Assembly: GCA_018817865.1 (NCBI GenBank)
Contig: JAHITG010000199.1
Coordinates: 1-23,605, forward strand
Direction: 5' to 3'
Length of the DNA: 23,605 nucleotides
DNA from: Spirochaetota bacterium
GTDB lineage: Bacteria; Spirochaetota; JAHITG01
Shown here: in pieces, positions 1-6,842 of the stretch
Layout of the letters: the number at the start of each line of letters is the position of its first letter
Numbering within the stretch: position 1 is the stretch's first letter
Notes under the pieces: generated by a model
What the model saw: the letters and a program-made list of their open reading frames with translations, nothing else
The model's database searches: none
What the model was told of the DNA's origin: nothing
Position numbers and translations under genes: made by a program

Positions 1-1728
1 AACATATATCAGCTTTCCCTTGAACCATTAGAGGGATTATTTCTGGAAATGTGCTATTTTGATCTTAAAGACGATCAAAGGCTATTATCGGGTATTAAAA
101 TAAGATTTCCAAACCTGGGTGTTAAATACTATAATTCCAACAAATATGCACATAATCACAATTGGGAATTCAGCTATCATTCCGGAACATATAAGACCTT
201 TTTCACCATACCAAACAAGGTTACGGAGATAAAGATCTCCGGACTCCTGACAGATACGGAGCAGTTCAGTTTCTTTGGTGACATCTCACAAGGTGCACAA
301 AAGATCCTCGAAGACCTGAAAAAATGTTATGAAGATGATTCTATAAAGGGAATTATTTTAAACATCGGCTCGATCACGACGACCTCCTACGGAGGAATAG
401 GCGGGCTGGTTTATGAGATCAGAGAAAAGATAATCAAATTAAAACAAAAGGACAAATTCATCGTTGCTTATCTCGAAGTCGGAGGCTCCACCGAAGAATA
501 CTTTCTGGCTTCCGCTGCCAACAGGATCGTGCTTTCTCCCTATGCGTCCCTGGAAGGGCTGGGTGTCTCGGTCAATGTACTGAAGCTGAAAGGCCTGCTG
601 GACAGGTTCGGCATCGGCTTTGAGGTCGTCCAGAGCGGTAAAAACAAGAACGCACTAAATCCGTTCACTAAAGACATAAAGGAAGAACAGAAGAAAAAGA
701 TCAGAGACAGCGTAGAGGATTCTTTTAACCTGTTTACGCTGGCCATATCAGAGGACAGGCTGATCGATGAAGAGGAGATCCGTTCCCTGATAAATGAGTA
801 TCCGATCCTGGATGCTGACATCCTGAAAGAGAACCACTGGATAGACCATATCGGGTATAAAGAAAAGGCCTATGATATCATGGCCCTGTTACTGAATAAG
901 CGAAGGATCTATTCCTTCCAGGAAGTAGATACCGGCTCACTCCATTATCTGAAAAAGGAATGGAGGAAAGGCCCTGTGATCGCTATCGTCTCTATATATG
1001 GCCCTATTATAACGGGAAAAAGTATCTTCAATCCTTTATACGGGAACCTGGCTACGGGTGCCGAATCCATAATCAAGCAGTTAAAGGATGTAGAAGGAAA
1101 TCCTCATATCAAAGGAGTTATCTTAAGAATTGATTCCCCTGGCGGGTCCGTCATAGCTTCTGATATGATCTATGAACAGATCCTGAAATTACGGGAAGCG
1201 GGGAAATATGTGGTTGCCTCTTTGGGAGGGATCGCGGCTTCCGGCGGATATTATATTGCATGCGGAGCCGATCATATCGTCAGCACTCCGTATACACTTA
1301 CGGGAAGCATCGGGGTCTTCACCATGAAACTGGAACTTTCCGGTCTCTTTAAAAAATATGATATTAAAAGTACAACCATAAAAAAAGGCCCTTATAGTGA
1401 TATATTTTCATGGGACAGGAAGCTGACCAAAGATGAAAGAGAAAAAATGGAAGCGTCTCTAAATAAAATACATACCCGGTTCAAGAACATCATTCATCAG
1501 AACAGGAAGATAGACAATGATGAACTGGACCTGATCGCTGACGGAAGCATCTTCACGGGTAATCAGGCTAAAAAGATAAACCTGGTCGATCAGCTGGGAG
1601 GCACGACCGCAGCTATCGAGTGGATCAAAAAAAAGTTTAACATGGATGATCCCTATTTCATCTATTACTGGAAAGATGTAAAGTCGAGTTCTCCCATCAA
1701 ACTGGGAACCTCCTTCTTTCATTTCTAA
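1..1728 (+). CDS. sppA: SppA-type signal peptide peptidase, 67K class (5' end outside window)
   Basis: Serine protease of the SppA family, which degrades cleaved signal peptides in the cytoplasmic membrane. Two tandem ClpP/crotonase-like halves are visible, as in the long E. coli-type enzyme. Counting from the ATG at 49, the catalytic lysine is K200 in SGKNKNALNPF (E. coli GTYKSAVEPF) and the nucleophile is S398 in GGIAASGGYYIACGADH; the spacing of 198 matches the roughly 200 of the family. RIDSPGGSV and TGSIGVF are also typical. The frame stays open from 49 back to base 1, so the ATG at 49 is probably internal and the gene is partial at its 5' end. The roughly 80 residues before the first protease half (FLEMCYFDLKDDQRLLSG and following) alternate hydrophobic and polar residues like outer-membrane strands and do not resemble a membrane anchor. 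The PUR-like gene follows after 25 bases. Confidence 0.93.
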   Translation, partial: NIYQLSLEPLEGLFLEMCYFDLKDDQRLLSGIKIRFPNLGVKYYNSNKYAHNHNWEFSYHSGTYKTFFTIPNKVTEIKISGLLTDTEQFSFFGDISQGAQKILEDLKKCYEDDSIKGIILNIGSITTTSYGGIGGLVYEIREKIIKLKQKDKFIVAYLEVGGSTEEYFLASAANRIVLSPYASLEGLGVSVNVLKLKGLLDRFGIGFEVVQSGKNKNALNPFTKDIKEEQKKKIRDSVEDSFNLFTLAISEDRLIDEEEIRSLINEYPILDADILKENHWIDHIGYKEKAYDIMALLLNKRRIYSFQEVDTGSLHYLKKEWRKGPVIAIVSIYGPIITGKSIFNPLYGNLATGAESIIKQLKDVEGNPHIKGVILRIDSPGGSVIASDMIYEQILKLREAGKYVVASLGGIAASGGYYIACGADHIVSTPYTLTGSIGVFTMKLELSGLFKKYDIKSTTIKKGPYSDIFSWDRKLTKDEREKMEASLNKIHTRFKNIIHQNRKIDNDELDLIADGSIFTGNQAKKINLVDQLGGTTAAIEWIKKKFNMDDPYFIYYWKDVKSSSPIKLGTSFFHF

Positions 1729-1753
1729 GCAGGATCATATTAAGGAAGAGATC

Positions 1754-1984
1754 ATGAATGATAAGAAAAAGAACCTTTTTTCAAAACAGTTCCACAAGGG
1801 AACTAAAACCTATAAATTCGAAGTGAAGGAATCCATTAAAGAGGAATTATATATAGTAATAAATGAAACAACAAATGACGGGGAGATCACGAAATACAGC
1901 CGCGTCTTTATCTTCCCCGAAGCGATCGACGACTTTATGAGCGGATTATCCGAAGCGATCGATTATTTGAGGTCACAATCCTGA
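1754..1984 (+). CDS. PUR-alpha-like nucleic-acid-binding protein (DUF3276 type)
   Basis: A 76-aa protein with one PUR repeat: KTYKFEVKESIKEELYIVIN (strands), then a linker and KYSRVFIFPEAIDDFMSGLSEAIDYLRS (last strand and helix). Bacterial members of this family, such as Borrelia BpuR, bind single-stranded DNA or RNA and act as regulators; here only the fold is recognised, not the target. The length is usual for bacterial single-repeat members. The start is supported by the purine-rich aggaagag just upstream. It lies 25 bases behind sppA on the same strand and is probably co-transcribed with it. It converges with the membrane-protein gene downstream, leaving only 15 bases between the stops. 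Confidence 0.82.
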   Translation: MNDKKKNLFSKQFHKGTKTYKFEVKESIKEELYIVINETTNDGEITKYSRVFIFPEAIDDFMSGLSEAIDYLRSQS

Positions 1985-1999
1985 ACGGATCTACAGGAA

Positions 2000-2386
2000 T
2001 TATTTTCCTTCCGGCTTTAATATTATAAATAATACACAAAAAATTATTGTAAGCAGAACGGATACCTGCAGGAACCAGCTGGTAACTCCGGCTGTTACGG
2101 CCAGTATGATAAGTGTTACAGCAACAAGTCCGTTTTCAATGATCCCCATCTTTATAATATCCCTGTTCCGGACGGGATCCTTAAAGGCAAACCAGTATGC
2201 AACTCCCAGCGAAGCCTGCAAAGCACCGAACAATCGCAGGAACAAAGGATAGCTTGGCATCTGAAGGCCGAAAAATTGTAAAAGCGCAGGTGGAGCGATC
2301 GCGGCCGGAGCCCACACTGTAAAGATCAGGATCACTTTAATTAAAAGAACAGGTTTTAACCATTGCAGTTTTTTTACTTCATTCAT
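2000..2386 (-). CDS. Four-helix integral membrane protein, function unknown
   Basis: I do not recognise the family with confidence. The 128-aa protein has four predicted membrane helices at about residues 11-35 (VLLIKVILIFTVWAPAAIAP), 46-68, 77-100 (GLVAVTLIILAVTAG) and 104-123 (VSVLLTIIFCVLFIIL), with short polar loops and lysines at both ends. No catalytic motif is visible. The start is well supported by aaggagg seven bases before the ATG on the minus strand. It stands alone: the gene on its right is transcribed away from it and the genes on its left converge with it. It may be a small transporter or a DoxX/BphX-like membrane protein, but nothing in the sequence decides this. Confidence 0.8.
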   Translation of the reverse strand: MNEVKKLQWLKPVLLIKVILIFTVWAPAAIAPPALLQFFGLQMPSYPLFLRLFGALQASLGVAYWFAFKDPVRNRDIIKMGIIENGLVAVTLIILAVTAGVTSWFLQVSVLLTIIFCVLFIILKPEGK

Positions 2387-2668
2387 GAGGCCTCCTTAAT
2401 ATCATTCTATTCAGGCTATCGATCTGATTAAATATTTCAGAAAAAAATAATGTAGTTATTATCATATATTAACACTCCTAAAGGTGTGTTTTTACATAAA
2501 TCGACATCCTGATTATATAAATTTTAATTAAATTGATTTTATTGTCAAATTTATTAAGGTAAGATATAATTTTATTAAATGGATACAGTATCTAAATGAT
2601 TTCACCTACTCTACCGATAATACAAGAGAATACAGAAACATTATTAAATATTTAAAAGGATTTCTAAA
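2387..2668. other. AT-rich divergent intergenic region
   Basis: This spacer separates the minus-strand membrane gene from the plus-strand PilZ gene. It is very AT-rich and contains no plausible ORF. The one clear signal is the sigma-70 promoter at 2542-2570. A small imperfect inverted repeat (acactcct/aggtgtgt, about 2469-2486) followed by five T residues is visible, but no plus-strand gene lies upstream of it to be terminated. I see no riboswitch-like conserved core. Confidence 0.6.
2542..2570 (+). promoter_or_regulatory. Sigma-70-type promoter for the PilZ gene
   Basis: ttgtca at 2542-2547 is followed after 17 bases by a perfect tataat at 2565-2570. Transcription would begin near 2577 and leave an untranslated leader of about 90 bases before the ATG at 2669. 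Prediction from consensus only. Confidence 0.6.
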
Positions 2669-3679
2669 ATGGTTGTTTTTATAGTTATTATACTTATTTT
2701 ATTCTTTGTTCTATTATCATATCTTGCATTCAAGCATCACCTTCTCCAGATCTATTTCTTCCATAAACAGGCAGGTCTGAAAACCGGCTTCACTTATCAG
2801 GAATCCAAAAGCTTATACTGGCTTGCTGAGGATCATAGGATCGCTAATAAAACCGTTCTGCTGAATTTTGAGAACAAGATCGATTACATCTTATCAAACG
2901 AGATCAGGAGAATACTCGGATCAGCCGAATCCATGCAGGAAAGGGACAATAAGATCGCCCTCTATTTTGAGATCAGAAGAAAGGTTGACCTGGCCCTGGA
3001 CAGGAAAAAAGCACAATCAAAAAAAGTAACAAGCCGGCATCTGAATCCGCACCAGAAGGTCCATGTTCAGATGGAGAATGGGACCGGATTTGATACTTCC
3101 ATACTGGGAATAGATAATAACCATATTGAAATAAAATTACCTGAAGATCAGTATATCTACAAGATCTCATGGAAGGAAAAGAAGATCAAGATATACTTCT
3201 GGAACAAGGATGATGCAGAATATATTCTATATTCAAGAATAGCACAAGAGCTGAAACACGCCTCCTTATGCATCGTCCAGATCTCCCATTCTTCTCATAC
3301 GAAAAGAATACAAAAACGGCGTTATCGCAGGGCCGATGTAAAGATCCCGGCTGAATTCAGGATAATAGAACAGGATAAAAAGATGAACAAAGATCCGAAA
3401 CCTGAGAAGGGCTGGATATACAACCTGTCCGCGAGAGGGATGGCCCTGAGAGCTGAAAAAGAGATCCATAAAGACAGCCTGCTGGAGATCAACTTCGCCG
3501 TAAATTCAGAACCGCTGTCTGTCATGGGAAAAGTGATCAACACCAATGCGATCCAAAACAGCAAAGACAAGCTTCTCCACATTAAATTCACAAAACTGAA
3601 GATCTCCGCCATGAATACGATCCACATGTTCGTATATGATTATACTGATAAAAAAGGAAAGAATGCCTTTATCTCGTAA
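2669..3679 (+). CDS. Membrane-anchored PilZ-domain c-di-GMP receptor
   Basis: A 336-aa protein with one N-terminal membrane helix (VVFIVIILILFFVLLSYLAF), a charged helical linker, a YcgR-N-like beta domain at about 115-205 and a C-terminal PilZ domain. The c-di-GMP-binding signature is intact: the RxxxR motif is KRRYRRADV with R217 and R221, and the second motif is NLSARG at 252-257 (D/N-x-S-x-x-G). The protein should therefore sense c-di-GMP at the cytoplasmic face of the membrane and transmit it to an unknown partner. The order of domains resembles flagellar-brake proteins, but no flagellar gene is nearby. A possible ribosome site, aaaagga, lies about 9 bases before the ATG. The gene ends ten bases before a palindromic repeat. 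Confidence 0.88.
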   Translation: MVVFIVIILILFFVLLSYLAFKHHLLQIYFFHKQAGLKTGFTYQESKSLYWLAEDHRIANKTVLLNFENKIDYILSNEIRRILGSAESMQERDNKIALYFEIRRKVDLALDRKKAQSKKVTSRHLNPHQKVHVQMENGTGFDTSILGIDNNHIEIKLPEDQYIYKISWKEKKIKIYFWNKDDAEYILYSRIAQELKHASLCIVQISHSSHTKRIQKRRYRRADVKIPAEFRIIEQDKKMNKDPKPEKGWIYNLSARGMALRAEKEIHKDSLLEINFAVNSEPLSVMGKVINTNAIQNSKDKLLHIKFTKLKISAMNTIHMFVYDYTDKKGKNAFIS

Positions 3680-3688
3680 TTTTCTTCC

Positions 3689-3747
3689 AAAAGAACCGGG
3701 ACAGGTACAGTTCTTCGGAGAAGAACTGTACCTGTCCCGGTTCTTTT
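3689..3747. repeat. Full-length palindromic intergenic repeat, copy A
   Basis: Two perfectly complementary arms (3689-3716 and 3720-3747, 28 bases each) around the loop gga. The arms contain gaaccgggacaggtacagtt and its complement. An RNA copy would form one very stable hairpin ending in ttctttt, so it may also terminate transcription of the PilZ gene. It is nearly identical to copy B at 5176-5232, differing in the loop and outermost base. The size and spacing resemble REP/BIME elements mobilised by TnpA-REP transposases, but no such gene is in the window. Confidence 0.9.
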
Positions 3748-3762
3748 CTTAATAAAAAAGGG

Positions 3763-3791
3763 TTGACTTAGAAAAAATTTTGGTGTACTAT
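3763..3791 (+). promoter_or_regulatory. Sigma-70-type promoter giving a probably leaderless mRNA
   Basis: ttgact at 3763-3768, a 17-base spacer, then tactat at 3786-3791. Transcription would start at about 3797-3799, on or next to the ATG at 3799. No Shine-Dalgarno sequence precedes that ATG (ttggtgtactattaaattc), in keeping with leaderless translation. Confidence 0.55.
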
Positions 3792-3798
3792 TAAATTC

Positions 3799-5172
3799 AT
3801 GATCTCCAGATTTCTAATAATCACACATGATGCTTCCCTTCAAAAATCTCTAATTGAATTTTTTAATAATAAAAACTATGATATACAGACAGCATGTTCC
3901 GGCAAAGACGGATTGAAACTGTTTATACCCGGCCATTACGACCTGCTTTTACTGGACCTTGATCTTCCGGATACCACTCCCCGGCAGATCATTAAAAAGA
4001 TAAGGAATCAGGACCAGGCGGTCATAATTGTTGCCATGACCTCTGCCGGCACTATCCAGTCGGTCTCGGACCTTTTTGATCTTGGTATAAACCACTACAT
4101 TCTAAAACCGTTTGCCATGGAAGAGCTCTTCTTCAGTATAAATAATCTGCTCATCAACAAGAATGTCCAGGAAGAGAATATCAAGTTAAAAAAAAATCTT
4201 TCGACCCTGTATAAACCTGCCGGTCTTATCGGTGAAAGCAAGTGCATGAAAGAGGTATATGAACAGATCATCCAGGTGGCTCATCATGATATCAGTGTAC
4301 TCATACAGGGAGAGAGCGGGACCGGAAAAGAGATCGTGGCAAGGTCCATCCATTTCTCTTCTTCGAGGAAGGATAAGCCGTTCTATGCGATCAACTGCGG
4401 TGCCATCCCGTCAGAACTGCTCGAAAGTGAAATGTTCGGTTATAAAAAAGGGGCATTCACCGGCGCTATTGAAGACAGGAAGGGACTGTTCGAGGAAGCT
4501 TCGGACAGTACGCTTTTTCTGGATGAGATAGGTGAAATACCTCTCAAACTTCAGCCCAAGCTCTTAAGGGTCCTCCAGGAAAAGAAGGTCAAGAGGGTGG
4601 GTGACAACAGGGAGATGGATATTGATTTCAGGGTGATCACGGCAACATCAAAGAATTTAAAAGATGAAGTAGACAGCAAATTATTCAGAGAGGACCTCTT
4701 CTACCGTTTAAATGTCATTACGATTAATATCCCTCCCTTAAAGGCGCGACGGGATGATATCCCCCTCCTGATCGACCATTTCATTAAAAAATATAAGAGC
4801 TCCATAAAAAAAAATATCAAAGGCATCTCCAAAGAAGCCCTTCAGCAATGCATCGAATACAGCTGGCCGGGCAATGTCCGCGAGCTTGAGAATTTTATCC
4901 AGAGGGCCATAGTCCTTACAAAAAAAGAGTATATACAGCCGGAAGATATTATATTTGACATACGGCAGAAAAAAAAAGATATCTTATTCGATGATCCGGG
5001 TAAAATAAACTATAAAGATGCCTTAAAAAAAGCCGCAGATAAGGTTGACAGGGCCTATATTCAAGATGCCCTTCAAAAGACCGATCACAACAAATTAAAA
5101 ACAGCAAAGCTTCTGAATATCAGCCCCCGCACCCTCCACTATAAAATAAAAGAGCTTTTCCAGGATCATTAA
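3799..5172 (+). CDS. NtrC-family sigma-54 response regulator with atypical receiver
   Basis: A 457-aa activator of sigma-54 RNA polymerase with the order receiver (1-120), AAA+ ATPase (about 145-375) and Fis-type helix-turn-helix (about 415-455, AKLLNISPRTLHYKIKEL). In the AAA+ domain the Walker A is GESGTGKE (171-178), the sigma-54-contacting loop is an intact GAFTGA (218-223), Walker B is LFLDE (D242, E243) and FREDLFYRLNV supplies the arginine finger. The receiver has the phospho-acceptor D53 (LLLLDLDLP), a threonine in AMTSAG and lysine in LKPF, but the acidic pair after strand 1 reads HD (H10, D11) instead of DD, so metal binding and phosphorylation may be weakened. The convergent neighbour encodes an outer-membrane protein with a sigma-54 promoter, which is its most obvious candidate target. 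No kinase is adjacent in the same operon. Confidence 0.93.
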   Translation: MISRFLIITHDASLQKSLIEFFNNKNYDIQTACSGKDGLKLFIPGHYDLLLLDLDLPDTTPRQIIKKIRNQDQAVIIVAMTSAGTIQSVSDLFDLGINHYILKPFAMEELFFSINNLLINKNVQEENIKLKKNLSTLYKPAGLIGESKCMKEVYEQIIQVAHHDISVLIQGESGTGKEIVARSIHFSSSRKDKPFYAINCGAIPSELLESEMFGYKKGAFTGAIEDRKGLFEEASDSTLFLDEIGEIPLKLQPKLLRVLQEKKVKRVGDNREMDIDFRVITATSKNLKDEVDSKLFREDLFYRLNVITINIPPLKARRDDIPLLIDHFIKKYKSSIKKNIKGISKEALQQCIEYSWPGNVRELENFIQRAIVLTKKEYIQPEDIIFDIRQKKKDILFDDPGKINYKDALKKAADKVDRAYIQDALQKTDHNKLKTAKLLNISPRTLHYKIKELFQDH

Positions 5173-5175
5173 CAC

Positions 5176-5232
5176 AAAGAACCGGGACAGGTACAGTTCT
5201 TCGAAGAAGAACTGTACCTGTCCCGGTTCTTT
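5176..5232. repeat. Full-length palindromic intergenic repeat, copy B
   Basis: Perfectly complementary 27-base arms at 5176-5202 and 5206-5232 around the loop gaa. The sequence is the same as copy A apart from the loop and the outermost base. It sits between two convergent genes, four bases after the activator stop codon, where such a hairpin could terminate from both sides, although it lacks a long T-run on either side. Confidence 0.9.
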
Positions 5233-5258
5233 GAAATAAAAGGAGAATCGATGGATGA

Positions 5259-6545
5259 TTACATGATCCCTTTCATGATCTCTTTCTCGCTCTCATAAGC
5301 TTTTAACAGGATCCTGTCTTTCAAGACTTCCAGTCTCACAGTATATGTTCCGTTTGGAACTGATCTGCCCCGGCTGTCATTACCGTCCCAGATAACCCCA
5401 TCAGGAAGCGTATCATTGGCCTGATATTTTCTGATGACATCAAGGTTCTTATCTACCACTTCCAGGGTCCAATACTCAACATCCTTCAGGTCACCCTTAA
5501 AGGAGATCCGGCAGTTGGTTCCGTCATTGTAATAATGGATATTGATCGTATCACTCTCTTCTTCTTCATTACTGACTATTACCTGCTGGTTTGCAGATGC
5601 TTTCACAGAACCACTCTTTTTCACGACATTCTGCTCCTGGGACCTGTTAAATAAAGGAAAAGAAAAGGAAAGGTACTGCTGGTCACTCTTCTCCACGAGG
5701 TCCCTCTTGGCACCGTATGTGATTGAAAAAATGGTGAATTCCAGGCTTGCACCGGCGCTGTACCCGATACAAATTTTGTCCTTATATTCTCCGGAAGCCA
5801 TTACTCCCAGCCACGGAAAAGACCTTTTGGATTTAAGCTGAACACCGTATCTGAAGATCTTGTCGTTACGGCCGAGAATAATGGAATCCCTTACAAGGTC
5901 TGAATCCCCGGAAACGATCACATCCAGCTTTGAAGTCAGGTCCAGTCCAAGGGCCCATCCCCATGCTGTATATTCGCCAAAATGAGCTGTTGGAAAATTC
6001 ATGTTGATCTTTTCCGGTTTTGCATTTATTCCGTAGATTCCGAAATTGGCAAACTTTATCAGCCAGTCAAATTTTAATGAGACCATTGCACCCAGGTCAG
6101 TCGAAAGTTTTGCTTTATCGAACTTCTTATACTCTGTATCCTTATAGGTAAATCCTGCACCTAAAAAGAGGAAATCCTCAAAATTGAATGCATAAACTGC
6201 CCTGAACAGGCTGTTCTTCATGGATATGGTTTTGCCGTCTACAAGGGAATATCCCAGAAGAAGGGAATGCTGATCTGATTCTCTTATGACAAGGTTCTGC
6301 GAGAAAAAGATCTGCTCGGGATTATCTTCCAGTGTAAAAGTCTGGAACAGCATGGAAGAGTCCAGGTTTGCAATACTGGCCGGATTGGCCGTATAGATAT
6401 TCTCTTTGATCTCAGTAGCTGCGTTCCCGATCAGAAAAGAATACGGGTTTATGGTCTTTAACTGTACTGCTTCTACCATTAAAGGCAGGCATACCAGCCC
6501 GGCCATCAGGGCTAACCATCTTAAATAAGTTTTTTCCTTTTTCAT
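5259..6545 (-). CDS. PorV/FadL-like outer-membrane protein with FlgD-like C-terminus
   Basis: A 428-aa exported protein. Residues 1-26 are a signal peptide with basic start, hydrophobic core (LALMAGLVCLPLM) and VEA cleavage site. The body has the NPASIANL motif seen after the first strand of PorV/UPF0164-type barrels and many aromatic, alternating strands (AVYAFNFEDFLFLGAGFTY). After a polar linker (about 305-335) comes a FlgD-like Ig domain with DGVIWDGNDSRGRSVPNGTY, a module often found at the C-terminus of exported proteins. It probably sits in the outer membrane; cargo or function is unknown. The start is fixed by aaaggaga seven bases before the ATG. It is monocistronic, lies behind a sigma-54 promoter and converges with the NtrC-type activator gene. 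Confidence 0.78.
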   Translation of the reverse strand: MKKEKTYLRWLALMAGLVCLPLMVEAVQLKTINPYSFLIGNAATEIKENIYTANPASIANLDSSMLFQTFTLEDNPEQIFFSQNLVIRESDQHSLLLGYSLVDGKTISMKNSLFRAVYAFNFEDFLFLGAGFTYKDTEYKKFDKAKLSTDLGAMVSLKFDWLIKFANFGIYGINAKPEKINMNFPTAHFGEYTAWGWALGLDLTSKLDVIVSGDSDLVRDSIILGRNDKIFRYGVQLKSKRSFPWLGVMASGEYKDKICIGYSAGASLEFTIFSITYGAKRDLVEKSDQQYLSFSFPLFNRSQEQNVVKKSGSVKASANQQVIVSNEEEESDTINIHYYNDGTNCRISFKGDLKDVEYWTLEVVDKNLDVIRKYQANDTLPDGVIWDGNDSRGRSVPNGTYTVRLEVLKDRILLKAYESEKEIMKGIM

Positions 6546-6582
6546 TTTATTCTCCTTTTAATTCGATTCTATCTATGTAAAG

Positions 6583-6597
6583 GCAATTGTCGTGCCA
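6583..6597 (-). promoter_or_regulatory. Sigma-54 (-24/-12) promoter of the outer-membrane protein gene
   Basis: The minus strand reads TGGCACG-ACAA-TTGC, a perfect match to the sigma-54 core TGGCACG-N4-TTGC. Transcription would begin near 6571, giving a leader of about 26 bases that holds the strong Shine-Dalgarno sequence of the gene starting at 6545. Position, orientation and spacing all fit. Confidence 0.85.
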
Positions 6598-6700
6598 ACT
6601 AATACTATTTGATAAAATAGTTATAACTTATTGAATAGAAGCAGTAATAGAATAAAAGAAAAACTTCGCCCTTCAGCATCATTTTAATATGACTATTTTG

Positions 6701-6728
6701 TTGCACACTATGCGCAATTCTATGCGCA
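6701..6728. promoter_or_regulatory. Candidate enhancer (activator-binding) site for the sigma-54 promoter
   Basis: ttgcacactatgcgcaa (6701-6717) is a 17-base imperfect dyad, symmetric at six of eight pairs. It overlaps the first of two direct tatgcgca repeats (6709-6716 and 6721-6728) that contain the palindrome tgcgca. The cluster lies about 130-157 bases upstream of the predicted sigma-54 start, the usual distance for NtrC-type activators. The dyad has the size and general form of an NtrC site. The assignment is inferred from position and symmetry. Confidence 0.45.
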
Positions 6729-6751
6729 CTTCTAATGCCGAAAAGTGCTCC

Positions 6752-6775
6752 AAAAGAACCGGGACAGGTTCTTTT
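6752..6775. repeat. Shortened palindromic repeat, copy C
   Basis: Arms aaaagaacc (6752-6760) and ggttctttt (6767-6775) around gggaca. It equals copy A with the inner part of the hairpin deleted, and ends in a T-run. Confidence 0.75.
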
Positions 6776-6792
6776 TATCAGAAAAATATAAA

Positions 6793-6822
6793 TTGATTTT
6801 TCATTATGAGTATTTATATTAT
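6793..6822 (+). promoter_or_regulatory. Possible sigma-70 promoter of the TPR gene
   Basis: ttgatt at 6793-6798, an 18-base spacer and tattat at 6817-6822, about 20 bases before the ATG at 6843. The region is AT-rich, so chance matches are possible. Confidence 0.4.
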
Positions 6823-6842
6823 ATGAAACCAGGTAAAACACT

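Noticed and set aside
1995..2009. aggaa/ttcct hairpin between convergent genes
   Set aside because: A five-base stem is too weak to support a terminator call.
2469..2491. Small inverted repeat followed by T residues, resembling a terminator
   Set aside because: It has a two-base loop and a mismatch and lies upstream of both neighbouring genes, so there is no transcript for it to end.
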